Shown here: positions 7,482-16,181 of the stretch, one piece after another
Numbering within the stretch: the stretch's first letter is position 1
Layout of the letters: the number at the start of each line of letters is the position of its first letter
NCBI GenBank assembly: GCA_937967325.1
Contig: CALBSQ010000361.1
Coordinates: forward strand, 1 to 64,000
Direction: 5' to 3'
Length of the DNA stretch: 64,000 nucleotides
From: an uncultured Chloroflexota bacterium
GTDB lineage: Bacteria; Chloroflexota; UBA4733
Notes under the pieces: model-generated
What the model saw: the letters and a program-made list of their open reading frames with translations, nothing else
Database searches by the model: none
Told to the model about the DNA's origin: nothing
Position numbers and translations under genes: made by a program

Positions 7482-9359
7482 CTATCTGTTCTTTCGAGCC
7501 ACCTGAGCAGGCTCATCGCGCTCCTCATCTGTGCCCGCCGCCCGCATGTACACTTGATGCAGCCGCGCGTAGGCGCCATCGCCGGCCAGCAGCTCCCGAT
7601 GCGTCCCGCGCTCGACGATGCGGCCGTCCCGAATAAATAGGATCTGACTGGCGCGCCGGATGGTCGACAGCCGGTGTGCGATGACCATTGTGGTCCGGCC
7701 GGCCATAAGACGATCCAGGCTGTCCAGGATCAAGGACTCGGTGCCCGCGTCGAGCGAGGAGGTCGGTTCGTCCAGAATCAGGATGGGCGCATCCTTGATG
7801 AAGGCACGCGCCAGCACGATGCGTTGCCGCTCACCGCCGGAAAGCGAGACTCCCCCTTCCGCGACGACGGTGTCGTAGCCCGCGGGGAGCGCGCTGATGA
7901 ACTGGTGGGCGTGCGCCGCCGTAGCCGCCGCGACGATCTCCTCGCTGGACGCACCGGGCTTCCCATAGCCGATGTTTTCGGCGATTGACACGGGGAAGAG
8001 GATCGGCTCTTGCGGCACGATACTGACTTGCCGTCGCAGGGACGCCACGGAAACCTCGCGCAGGTCGACGCCGTCGATCAGGACGCGACCGCCTTGCGGA
8101 TCGTAGTAGCGCAGGAGGAGGCTGGCGATAGTGGTCTTGCCGGCGCCGGTCGGCCCGACGAGCGCGATCGCCGTCCCTGGGGGCGCGTTGAATGCAATAC
8201 CGTTCAGCACGGGCACGTCCTGACGGTAGCGGAAGGACACGTGGTCGAAGACAATGTGGCCGCGCACAGGGGGGAGGGCTTTGGCATTCGCGTCTTCTTC
8301 ACTCTCCTCGCGCTGCAATTCCAGCACCTGGAGGACGCGGCGGCCACTGACGGTGGCGCTTTGCATCTGGCCGACGGTGTGGCTGATGGTGTGGAGCGGA
8401 TCATAGACGGCGGCCAGGTAGGCAAGGACAACGAGCAGCTCACCAACCGTGAGGGTGCCACTGAGGACGTGCACGCCACCGACCGCCAACACGAGCGCGG
8501 TCCCGGCCGCTGTAATCCCCCCGACGGCGAGTCCGAACCAGGCCTCCTCGGCCGTCAACCGCAGCCGGGCAACCAGCGCCGTGCGGCCCTGCGTTCGGAA
8601 ACGGCCGACCTCGTCGCGTTCGCGCACGAACGCTTTCACGACGGGTAACGCGCCGAGTACCTGCTCGGCGAGTGTGATGACCTCCCCTTCCCGTTCTGAC
8701 ACCTGCTCCGATTCTGCCTCGATGGAGCCCACGTAGTAGCGCGCGCAAGCGACCAGGAAGGGCACAACGGCGAGCGCCAGAAGCGCGATCCAGTGGTCCA
8801 GGCGCCATAGGATGACAAACATGGAGAGCAGCGTCAGCGTGGAGCCGAATAATGGCAGCGCGCCCTCGAAGAACAACTGCTCCACACAATGCGCGTTGTC
8901 GCTGATCCGGTAGAGCTGGTCCCCCGTGGCCAGGGCCTGGTGGTCGCGCAGCGACAGGCGGAGGTTGTGCTCGAACAGGCAGGCGCGGACGTCGTAGGTG
9001 GCTTGGAGGCCGACGGCAACCTGCAACCGCGTCTGGACCATGCCCAGGACGCCGCTCAGCAGGTGGATTAGCAAGCTTGCCGCGGCGAGCGCGACTACCG
9101 CCCGCACCTTGCTGCCGAGCCCTACGACCTTCAGCGCGTGAGCAACCGCTGGCGGCATCGGCTGGCTGCCCAGGACATGATCGACGAGGAACTGCAACGG
9201 CCAGGGAAGCGCTACCGACAGGAGCACACCCAACAGCGTGAGGACGAGAACGGCCGCGAGCGCGCCCGGAGACGGATGGACGTAACGGAACAGACGGGCG
9301 TACACCGCCCAGGCGGACCGCCGCTCAGGGAGTCCCAACGGTCGCACAGGTGTGCTCAT
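7482..9359 (-). CDS. ABC transporter, fused membrane and ATPase domains (MsbA-like exporter)
   Basis: 625 residues, the normal size for a half-transporter. An N-terminal six-helix membrane domain (about residues 20-320) precedes an ATPase domain with Walker A GPTGAGKTT, signature LSGGERQR, Walker B ILILDEPTSSLD and an H-loop (VIAHRLST). Such proteins work as homodimers exporting lipids, glycolipids or peptides. The stop overlaps nothing, but the start overlaps the NodB gene stop by four bases, which fixes it within the glycan operon. The likely cargo is the lipid-linked or oligosaccharide product of the neighbouring glycosyltransferases. The C-terminal 20 residues are charged and probably disordered. 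Confidence 0.92.
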   Translation of the reverse strand: MSTPVRPLGLPERRSAWAVYARLFRYVHPSPGALAAVLVLTLLGVLLSVALPWPLQFLVDHVLGSQPMPPAVAHALKVVGLGSKVRAVVALAAASLLIHLLSGVLGMVQTRLQVAVGLQATYDVRACLFEHNLRLSLRDHQALATGDQLYRISDNAHCVEQLFFEGALPLFGSTLTLLSMFVILWRLDHWIALLALAVVPFLVACARYYVGSIEAESEQVSEREGEVITLAEQVLGALPVVKAFVRERDEVGRFRTQGRTALVARLRLTAEEAWFGLAVGGITAAGTALVLAVGGVHVLSGTLTVGELLVVLAYLAAVYDPLHTISHTVGQMQSATVSGRRVLQVLELQREESEEDANAKALPPVRGHIVFDHVSFRYRQDVPVLNGIAFNAPPGTAIALVGPTGAGKTTIASLLLRYYDPQGGRVLIDGVDLREVSVASLRRQVSIVPQEPILFPVSIAENIGYGKPGASSEEIVAAATAAHAHQFISALPAGYDTVVAEGGVSLSGGERQRIVLARAFIKDAPILILDEPTSSLDAGTESLILDSLDRLMAGRTTMVIAHRLSTIRRASQILFIRDGRIVERGTHRELLAGDGAYARLHQVYMRAAGTDEERDEPAQVARKNR

Positions 9360-10102
9360 CCGATGCCCAACTCCTGCCGCAAGTCGGTGTCCGGTCCCAT
9401 GGTTATACGATCCAGGCGATAGGGGTCGGCGGCGGGCATCGGGTTGAGGCCGCCACTGTATAGGCAGGCCGCACGATAGCCGGTCCTGACCAGCGCCTCA
9501 CGAATCGCTGGCGGCGTGCCGCCATCGTCGCCGTACGGGTAGCAGTAGACCTCCACGTCCTTGCTGAGCCCGTCCTCCAGCACCGCTTTCGACCGATGAA
9601 GCTCGTCCTCCTGCTCGGCCGGCGTCAGGCCGGAAAAGGCCCGGTGCGAGGCGCCGTGGGACTGGACAGACACGCCGCGGCGCTCTAGCTCGCGCAGGTC
9701 GCCCCAATCGCAGATAGCCTCTTGCGGCTCCTCATCGACGTCGAACGTGTTGTGCCGCCCGATGTAGTCCGTCGGCACGAAGATCACGGCCGGATAGCCA
9801 AACCGGCGGAGGACGGGCACCGCGACCTCCAGGTTCGACCGGTAGCCGTCGTCGAAGGTCAACAGCACTGCCCGCTCGGGCAACGTGTCGGGCGCCTTCA
9901 GTCCGGTGAGTAGAGTCGGAACGTCGATGACCCGCCACCCATGCTCCCCCAGCCATCCTAGATAGCCGGCGAAAGTCGCCTCAGGTATGTAGTACCAGGT
10001 CTCCCAACCATCCGCGGGGGGCGCACCGATCTTGTGGAAGCCCAGGATCGCTAGGGTTCGGCCCCGCGGCTCATTGCGCTCCAAGGATCGCTCCCGTTCC
10101 AT
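9356..10102 (-). CDS. Polysaccharide deacetylase (NodB homology domain)
   Basis: 248 residues with no clear signal peptide. NodB motifs are complete: motif 1 LLTFDDGYRSN with catalytic base D84 and metal ligand D85, motif 2 SHGASH giving metal ligands H149 and H153, and a later YCYPYGDDGG. Carbohydrate esterase family 4 enzymes remove N- or O-acetyl groups from glycans using a divalent metal. The lack of an export signal suggests action on a cytoplasmic intermediate before export by the ABC protein, with which it overlaps by four bases (ATGA). The first 12 residues are charged; a later start is possible. Confidence 0.88.
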   Translation of the reverse strand: MERERSLERNEPRGRTLAILGFHKIGAPPADGWETWYYIPEATFAGYLGWLGEHGWRVIDVPTLLTGLKAPDTLPERAVLLTFDDGYRSNLEVAVPVLRRFGYPAVIFVPTDYIGRHNTFDVDEEPQEAICDWGDLRELERRGVSVQSHGASHRAFSGLTPAEQEDELHRSKAVLEDGLSKDVEVYCYPYGDDGGTPPAIREALVRTGYRAACLYSGGLNPMPAADPYRLDRITMGPDTDLRQELGIG

Positions 10103-10129
10103 CGCTCGCCGCCCAACTCCGGCGCTGGC

Positions 10130-11257
10130 TCACGCGGCCGCCCGCTCGAGTAGGCGGCCGGCGACCTTGCGCGCGTCGAAGTGCTCCTCGGCCAGGGCGC
10201 GGGCGAGGTGACAGTGCCGGTCGTAGTCTACCGCCGCCGCCTCCAGGCAGCGCACCGCCCCCGCGAGGTCGCGGAAGCGCAGCAAGCCGGCGGCGTCGGG
10301 CAGGAAGCGGCTCGGCCCCGTGTGCTGGACCACGGCCGGCTTGCCGCTCGCCAGGTAGCAGAGCGTCCGGTCGCTGATCCAGGCGTTCTCCAGGCGGATG
10401 CAGTGCAGCTTCACGCAGCTGAACTCGCCGCGAGAGTTCTGGATGTAGCGCTGGTAGTCCCAGGGCGTGCCCGCCACGGCCCACGCGTCGCAGACGCGCC
10501 AGCCGTGCCGCCAGAGCGTTACCTGGTCCTTTTCGCCCGCTACGAGGTCCAGCGCCAATTCCAACGGTTGAGTCGTGAGCCGCGGCAGGGACAGGTACGG
10601 CTGAAACGTGATTGCCTTGCCATTGGGGTAGCCGCCTCCTTCGTCTTCCATCCAGCCGTCATCCCAGTGCGCCACCGTGGTGAAGGGCGCGTCGGCCGGG
10701 GCCCGGCGCGGTGGCCACCAATCCAGCGCCACGCAGGGCGGGGTGTAGTGCCACTCCAGCCCGCAGTCTGGGAACCGCGCCCCCGGCCGTCCCACCGTCT
10801 CGCCGATGGTGAAGTACAGGTCATGAGGCGCGACGTTGAGCTCCCTCTTGCTCATCCAAACTTGAAGTTCGCCTGGGTCAATATCTAACAGCGCCGATCG
10901 ACGGAAGCGCGCCGTTACTTCGGCTCGCATGTCGTAGCGCAGGTTCAGCAGCAGGTCCGCCTGGGCCGCAGCGTCGAGATCCAAGCAGCCCTCCGTCACG
11001 CGCCGGGTCAGCGGCTTGCTGGACGTGGAACACAGCGCCACCCGGTCAGCCAAGCCGTAGCGTTGCAGGTGGCCCTTCAAGGCCGCCACCCAGGCCCGGA
11101 CCCTGGGCGCGGGGGTACTGGGGCTCACCGCCTCCAGCCAGGTCACCCGGCAGCCGAGCGATCGCATCCCAAGCGCCCAGTTGAGATGAACCCACAGATG
11201 ACCGCCCCCCTCCGGATAACTGAGAGTGTTCGCGGCCAAACAAACAGTCGTGGTCAT
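10130..11257 (-). CDS. Glycosyltransferase-like protein, duplicate copy A
   Basis: 375 residues. It begins CLAANTLSYPEGGGHLWVHL, a glycine-rich loop typical of the N-terminal lobe of GT-B enzymes, and ends with the donor-binding lobe (CYLASGKPAVVQHTG). It is a paralogue of the gene at 11465, the same length, with residues about 286-364 identical because of a shared 240-bp DNA tract. The middle (residues 150-280) has diverged strongly, especially around the W-rich segments DWWPPRRAPADAPFTTVAHW. That pattern suggests a conserved donor site with different acceptors. It is 27 bp upstream of the NodB gene and belongs to the same operon. The exact sugar transferred is unknown. Confidence 0.75.
   Translation of the reverse strand: MTTTVCLAANTLSYPEGGGHLWVHLNWALGMRSLGCRVTWLEAVSPSTPAPRVRAWVAALKGHLQRYGLADRVALCSTSSKPLTRRVTEGCLDLDAAAQADLLLNLRYDMRAEVTARFRRSALLDIDPGELQVWMSKRELNVAPHDLYFTIGETVGRPGARFPDCGLEWHYTPPCVALDWWPPRRAPADAPFTTVAHWDDGWMEDEGGGYPNGKAITFQPYLSLPRLTTQPLELALDLVAGEKDQVTLWRHGWRVCDAWAVAGTPWDYQRYIQNSRGEFSCVKLHCIRLENAWISDRTLCYLASGKPAVVQHTGPSRFLPDAAGLLRFRDLAGAVRCLEAAAVDYDRHCHLARALAEEHFDARKVAGRLLERAAA
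10164..10403. repeat. 240-bp direct repeat, copy 1 (in glycosyltransferase copy A)
   Basis: Every base from 10164 to 10403 matches 11499-11738, an offset of 1335 bp. Identity stops abruptly at both ends, while flanking parts of the two genes are clearly diverged. This is a recombination or gene-conversion tract. Confidence 0.95.
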
Positions 11258-11464
11258 CTACTGACTCCTTCGGTAAGCTGTGACATCGGGTGCCATCGTC
11301 TCCTTGTCAGACTGTTCCCCAATCCATGATGCAAGCAATGCGAGCTCCGGTTGATGCGGAGAACCAGGATTACGCCGCTGTGCCCCTCGGTCAACGTGAT
11401 GGATTCCCGTGATGCATGTACCTCTTATCTGCGGGTGACAGATACCCGGCTCTACATCAGGTTG

Positions 11465-12592
11465 TCAGGTTAATGCCCGCTGCAGCACCCGCCGCGCAAC
11501 CTTGCGCGCGTCGAAGTGCTCCTCGGCCAGGGCGCGGGCGAGGTGACAGTGCCGGTCGTAGTCTACCGCCGCCGCCTCCAGGCAGCGCACCGCCCCCGCG
11601 AGGTCGCGGAAGCGCAGCAAGCCGGCGGCGTCGGGCAGGAAGCGGCTCGGCCCCGTGTGCTGGACCACGGCCGGCTTGCCGCTCGCCAGGTAGCAGAGCG
11701 TCCGGTCGCTGATCCAGGCGTTCTCCAGGCGGATGCAGGATGGCTTGACGCAACTGAACTCGCCGCGGGAATCCTGCAGGTAGCGCTGATAGTCCCAGGG
11801 GGTGGCGGCGACGGCCGTGGCGTCGCGCACCCGCCAGCCGTGCCGCCAGAGCAGCACCTGATCGTCGTCGTCCGGGGTCAGGTCGAGCGCCAGCTCGAGC
11901 GGCTGAGCCGTGCGCCCCGGCAGCTCCAGGAAGGGCAAGAAGCCGCTACGCTTGGTGTTGTCGTACGACTCGGCCTCGTCCTCGACCCAGGCGTCGTACC
12001 AGTGGGCGACGGTGGTGAAGGCGGCGTCGGCCGGGGCCCGGCGTGGCGGCCACCAGGGCAGCGCCACGCAGGGCGGCGTGTACTGCCAGGCAAGGCCCAC
12101 GTCCGGGATGCGCGACCCCGGCTGCCCCACCGTCTCCCCGATGCTGAAGTAGACATCGTGACGCGCCAGAGTGACCTGCCCGACATGCACCCAGAGCTGC
12201 AGCAGCCCCGGGTCGATGTCGAGCAGGGCGGAGCGCCGGAAGCGGCCGACGACCTCGGCCGGCAGGTCGTAGCGCAGGTTCAGCAGCAGGTCCACCTCGG
12301 CCGCCGCGTCGAGGTCGAGGCAGCCGTCCAACACCTCCGCAGCCAGCGGCGCCCCCGCCTGCGAGCACAGCACCAGGCCGTCCGCCAAGTCGTAGCGCCC
12401 CAGGCGCTGCCGGAGGCCGGCCACCTGCCGCCGCGCCTCGGCGACGGGGGTGCCCGGCTCGACCGCCTCCAGCCAGAGGACCCGGCAGTCGAGCGATCGC
12501 AGCCCCAGCGCCCAGTTGAGGTGCACCCACAGGTGGCCGCCACCCTCCGGGTAGCTCAGCGTATTCGCCGCCAGACAGACGCTGAGGCTCAT
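11465..12592 (-). CDS. Glycosyltransferase-like protein, duplicate copy B
   Basis: 375 residues, same length and layout as copy A: N-terminal loop CLAANTLSYPEGGGHLWVHL and C-terminal CYLASGKPAVVQHTG. It overlaps the upstream fusion gene by four bases (ATGA), so it is translated with it. Unlike copy A it is separated from the next gene by 207 bp in which I see no clear terminator. The middle region carries its own acceptor-like signature (LPWWPPRRAPADAAFTTVAH, ELPGRTAQPLELALDL). As with copy A, activity is inferred from fold and operon, not from a recognised family with a known product. Confidence 0.75.
   Translation of the reverse strand: MSLSVCLAANTLSYPEGGGHLWVHLNWALGLRSLDCRVLWLEAVEPGTPVAEARRQVAGLRQRLGRYDLADGLVLCSQAGAPLAAEVLDGCLDLDAAAEVDLLLNLRYDLPAEVVGRFRRSALLDIDPGLLQLWVHVGQVTLARHDVYFSIGETVGQPGSRIPDVGLAWQYTPPCVALPWWPPRRAPADAAFTTVAHWYDAWVEDEAESYDNTKRSGFLPFLELPGRTAQPLELALDLTPDDDDQVLLWRHGWRVRDATAVAATPWDYQRYLQDSRGEFSCVKPSCIRLENAWISDRTLCYLASGKPAVVQHTGPSRFLPDAAGLLRFRDLAGAVRCLEAAAVDYDRHCHLARALAEEHFDARKVARRVLQRALT
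11499..11738. repeat. 240-bp direct repeat, copy 2 (in glycosyltransferase copy B)
   Basis: Identical in all 240 bases to 10164-10403. It encodes the donor-binding lobe in both genes. Confidence 0.95.
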
Positions 12593-15210
12593 GACGCCTC
12601 CTCTTCCGCGGCAAGGAGCGGCGGGCCGCCTGTTGGGCTAACGCTTCGCCGCACCGTTGGCAGCGTTGCCTCACTTGTTTTTCGACTGATAACTGGAGCA
12701 GCGAGCGTCGGCGCGGTTCCCGCCTCTGGAGCCACGTGCTGCGTGGACGCGGCTGCCGATAGCTGCTCCATGACGCGAACGAAGGCGCGCGTGGCGGCGG
12801 CACCCTCCTGAAGGCTACGCAACACGAGCAGCACCGTGATTACGGCGAGCGGCACACCCACTGTCAGGGCTTGATCGGTCAGTGCCCAGCCGGCCAGGGC
12901 TGCCAAGAGCAGCACCAGGACGCCTGCCCAAGTCGACCAGTGAGGCCAAGCGCAGACTCGTACGAGCTGGTGGCCCGCCCCGTGTTCTTCGACCGCCATC
13001 AGGGAGCGGACGGCGCCGAGCAGGCCACCGCGCAGCTCGAAGTCCCAGCGATCGAAGGCGCCGCCGCGCAAGACCTGCAAGCCGGCTCCGCGCCACGCGG
13101 CTTCCATAGACTGGAGCCAGTCAGCGGGGGCCCGCCAGCGCTCGCTCCAAATGACGCGGCAGCGCCGCCGCGGGATGGCAAACCCGCCTGCACCACGCTG
13201 GCGCCACGGACGGAGACCGAGCTGAATACGACCGCGCAACCGCGCCAGCGGCTGAATCCCGTGCAACAGAGCCGTGAGAGTATGGAGCGTCCAGCGATCG
13301 AGAGTGGAGCGACGCGGTCCAGGGAAGGAGGCGTGAGCCGCGCCCCGGACCGCCGGTAGCAGGAGGCCGCCGAGGGCGCCTGCCAGCAGCGGGAGCGCCA
13401 AGAAGAGGGGAGGCCAGAGCACGCCCAGCAGCGTCAAAGCGGCGAGCGCCAATATGACGAGATACCACTCCGGCATCAACGGCAGCGACCTGAGCAATCC
13501 CGGTGAAGGTTGGTAGAGGAATTGGAAGAGCTCGCTGCCCCAGACGCCATAGCGAACCCGTCCCCAACGGGGACCAAGCGCCTGGGCGAGCCCTTTGCCG
13601 TAGATCTGTCCGGACCAGGTGAGATGACCGGCCGCGTTGAATTTCTCCGGCCATTTTCGCTCCAACAGCGCCTCTGCCTTCCCGTAGCCGGCTTGCTGCT
13701 TCCAGTAGCTGCACACGGAGCGACGCCGGTGATGCCAGACCATGGCGCCGGGACTGAAGCCCAGCCGCCAGCCCTGGCCTTGCAAGCGCCAGCAGAGGTC
13801 GACGTCGTCTCCGGCCACACGGAAACGCGGGTCGAAGCCTCCGACGGCCCGCAGGCAATCCGCCCAGACGGCCATGTTGCAGCCGGGCAAATGCTCCGCC
13901 TCCCGGTCCGAGAGGAGCACGTGCGTGGGGTTGCCGGGAGCGTTGGCGACACAAGCTGCCACCCGACCGTCGCCGGGGGGAGCGATGTTGGGGCCGCCTA
14001 CCGCCGCGTAATCGGCAGATAGGAAGGTCGCGGCAAGGTAGGTCAGCCAGTCGGGATCGGGAATAACGTCGTCGTCGATGTACGCCACAATCTCGCCGGT
14101 AGCCGCCTGCATGCCGGTGTTGCGGGCGCTACTTAAGCCACGGTTCTCAGTACTGATCACCTGCACCCCATAGGCGTGCCCGATCGCCGCTGTGTCGTCG
14201 GTCGAACCGTCGTCGACCAGGATGACCTCGAAATCGGGATAGACGACACGGCCTAACCCGTCCATGCATTCGGCGAGCGTCCGCGCGCCGTTGCGGCTGC
14301 ACACCACCACGGAAATGCGCGGCCAGGGTACGTCCTCGGGAAAGGCCGCCTCGGCGAGCGCCGCGCCCACGGCGGCGAGGGCCGGCTTGGGCCGGCGCTC
14401 ACGGTCGGTCAGGCCGAAGTCCCAATCTTGAATGTCGTAGCCGCCACGGTACCACTCGTCTGTCCAGGCAAACACAAAGGCGCCGGCGCATCCGGCGGCG
14501 AATGACGCGCGGAGCTGCCAGTCCAACGTGGTCGCCTGTCTCTCCTCGCCGTTCCTCCGGCTGTCCAGGCCGATCTCAGCAAGGAGCAGTGGCCGGTCTC
14601 CGGCAATGTTCTGCAGCCGGGCCAGGTAATTGTCCAGTGCCTCCGGCTGCTCCAGGTAGACGTTCATGCAGACGAGGTCGACAAAGGGGAGGCAGAGGTA
14701 TTCGGTCGAAGGGTAGTTGACATAAGTGATCAGCCCCTCAGGATCCTCCACCCTGGCAGCACGATACAGCCGCCGCAGGAAGCGTTCCACGCGAGGAGGG
14801 CCATACCAGCGGACGATTGAAGCCGGGATCTCGTTACCGATCGCGTAGCACAGCACTGCCGGGTGGCCGGCGCACGCCCGTACCCCCGTGCGTACTCGCT
14901 CCTCAATGGAGCGAATGCGCCGAGGATCGTCTAAGAACGCGACGTGCTGCTCCCAAGGCAAGCCCACCATGACCCGCAGCCCGTGCCGCTGGGCAGCATC
15001 GAGCAGCCAGCGCGGCGGTACGGTGTAGGTCCGCACCGCGTTGATCCCGCTGGCCGTCATCTGGGCAAAATCGTAGTCGACGACCTTCGGCAAGGGAAAC
15101 TCGTCACCATTTTCACCTGGACGGAACGTGCCGTAGGTCACGCCGCGCACGTACAGCTTGTCGTCGCCCACGAAGAGAAATTTGCCGGCCACTCTGGGAC
15201 GCGTATCCAT
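12589..15210 (-). CDS. Fusion: glycoside hydrolase-like barrel, family 2 glycosyltransferase, C-terminal membrane region
   Basis: 873 residues in three parts. Residues 1-285 are a TIM-barrel hydrolase of the GH2/GH5 type (clan GH-A): acid/base E127 in AIGNEIPA and nucleophile E212 in LLLAEIGLDS, with FVFAWTDEW later. Residues 297-540 are a GT2 domain: ISVVVCSRN, VDDGST (D333/D334), the DxD-like YIDDDVIPDPDW, and GDDVDLCWRL, where the second D is the usual catalytic base. Residues 570-720 contain hydrophobic segments (LVILALAALTLLGVLWPPLF), and another pair follows near 790-830. The protein probably sits in the cytoplasmic membrane. Both catalytic sets look complete, so it could trim and extend the same glycan. 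It lies 5 bp after galE. Confidence 0.85.
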   Translation of the reverse strand: MDTRPRVAGKFLFVGDDKLYVRGVTYGTFRPGENGDEFPLPKVVDYDFAQMTASGINAVRTYTVPPRWLLDAAQRHGLRVMVGLPWEQHVAFLDDPRRIRSIEERVRTGVRACAGHPAVLCYAIGNEIPASIVRWYGPPRVERFLRRLYRAARVEDPEGLITYVNYPSTEYLCLPFVDLVCMNVYLEQPEALDNYLARLQNIAGDRPLLLAEIGLDSRRNGEERQATTLDWQLRASFAAGCAGAFVFAWTDEWYRGGYDIQDWDFGLTDRERRPKPALAAVGAALAEAAFPEDVPWPRISVVVCSRNGARTLAECMDGLGRVVYPDFEVILVDDGSTDDTAAIGHAYGVQVISTENRGLSSARNTGMQAATGEIVAYIDDDVIPDPDWLTYLAATFLSADYAAVGGPNIAPPGDGRVAACVANAPGNPTHVLLSDREAEHLPGCNMAVWADCLRAVGGFDPRFRVAGDDVDLCWRLQGQGWRLGFSPGAMVWHHRRRSVCSYWKQQAGYGKAEALLERKWPEKFNAAGHLTWSGQIYGKGLAQALGPRWGRVRYGVWGSELFQFLYQPSPGLLRSLPLMPEWYLVILALAALTLLGVLWPPLFLALPLLAGALGGLLLPAVRGAAHASFPGPRRSTLDRWTLHTLTALLHGIQPLARLRGRIQLGLRPWRQRGAGGFAIPRRRCRVIWSERWRAPADWLQSMEAAWRGAGLQVLRGGAFDRWDFELRGGLLGAVRSLMAVEEHGAGHQLVRVCAWPHWSTWAGVLVLLLAALAGWALTDQALTVGVPLAVITVLLVLRSLQEGAAATRAFVRVMEQLSAAASTQHVAPEAGTAPTLAAPVISRKTSEATLPTVRRSVSPTGGPPLLAAEEEAS

Positions 15211-15215
15211 GCCGC

Positions 15216-16181
15216 CTATCTCGCGTGCCAGCGCCAGGCAGTCTGGACAATCGTGTCCAGGTCTGAGAGCGCGGGCCGCCAGCCCAGCACCTGCTCCGCT
15301 CTGGCCGCATCCGCCACCAGCACCGGCGGATCCCCCGGCCGACGGGGCCCCGAGCGCACAGGAACCGGTCGCTCCCCCATTCGCCCAATCTGGACGAGGA
15401 CTTCGAGTACTGAGTGGCCCTGTCCGGTCCCAAGATTGAGCGCCACATTCTCCCCGCCCGCCAGGAGATATTGCAGTGCCTGGACGTGCGCCTTAGCCAG
15501 GTCAGCCACATGGACATAATCGCGAACCGCCGTGCCGTCTGGGGTCGGATAGTCGGTACCGTGGACCTCGACGAAGGGCCGCAGCCCAAGCGCAGCCTGG
15601 ATTGCTAGAGGGATCAGATGGGTCTCGGGGTGGTGGACTTCACCCAGATCACCGTCCAGGTCGGCGCCCGCCGCGTTGAAGTAGCGCAGCACGGCGAAGC
15701 GTAGGCCATACGAGTTGGCGTACCAACGTAGGGCACGTTCGACGAAGAGCTTGGACTCCCCATAGGGACTAATGGCGCGCTGGGGATGATCCTCGGTCAA
15801 GGGCACTCGCTCGGGCACACCATAGGTCGCGCAGCTCGACGAAAAGACCACGTACTGCACTCGCGCATCGACCATGGCGTCCAGGAGGTTCAAGCTGGCG
15901 ACTACATTGTTGCGAAAGTAATCGCGGGGTCGCTGCATCGACTCACCCACGTAGGCGCTGCCAGCGAGGTGGACGACAGCGTCAGGGCGGTATTCGGCCA
16001 GCACCTCTCTGATCTGGCTGCCTACACACAGGTCGCCTTGGACCAGCGGGATCCAGCGCACCGACGAGCGATGGCCGGTCTGGAGATTGTCGAAGACAAT
16101 CGGCTCGAACCCTGCCGCCGCGAGGCGCTTGACGGCATGGCTGCCGATGTAGCCGGCTCCGCCTGTTACCAGGAGGCGCAC
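15216..16181 (-). CDS. galE: UDP-glucose 4-epimerase
   Basis: About 321 residues. I use the GTG at 16181 because GAGAGG lies seven bases upstream and it gives the typical N-terminus RLLVTGGAGYIGSH; an upstream GTG would add 11 residues. It has the NAD-binding GGAGYIG loop, the short-chain dehydrogenase catalytic set with FSSSCATYG and the YGESK Tyr/Lys pair, and GalE hallmarks RYFNAAGAD, HLIPL and DYVHVADLA. It interconverts UDP-glucose and UDP-galactose (or the N-acetyl forms) and so supplies a donor for the glycan operon, of which it is the first gene. The long upstream region (16182-16726) probably holds the operon promoter. Confidence 0.93.
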   Translation of the reverse strand: MRLLVTGGAGYIGSHAVKRLAAAGFEPIVFDNLQTGHRSSVRWIPLVQGDLCVGSQIREVLAEYRPDAVVHLAGSAYVGESMQRPRDYFRNNVVASLNLLDAMVDARVQYVVFSSSCATYGVPERVPLTEDHPQRAISPYGESKLFVERALRWYANSYGLRFAVLRYFNAAGADLDGDLGEVHHPETHLIPLAIQAALGLRPFVEVHGTDYPTPDGTAVRDYVHVADLAKAHVQALQYLLAGGENVALNLGTGQGHSVLEVLVQIGRMGERPVPVRSGPRRPGDPPVLVADAARAEQVLGWRPALSDLDTIVQTAWRWHAR

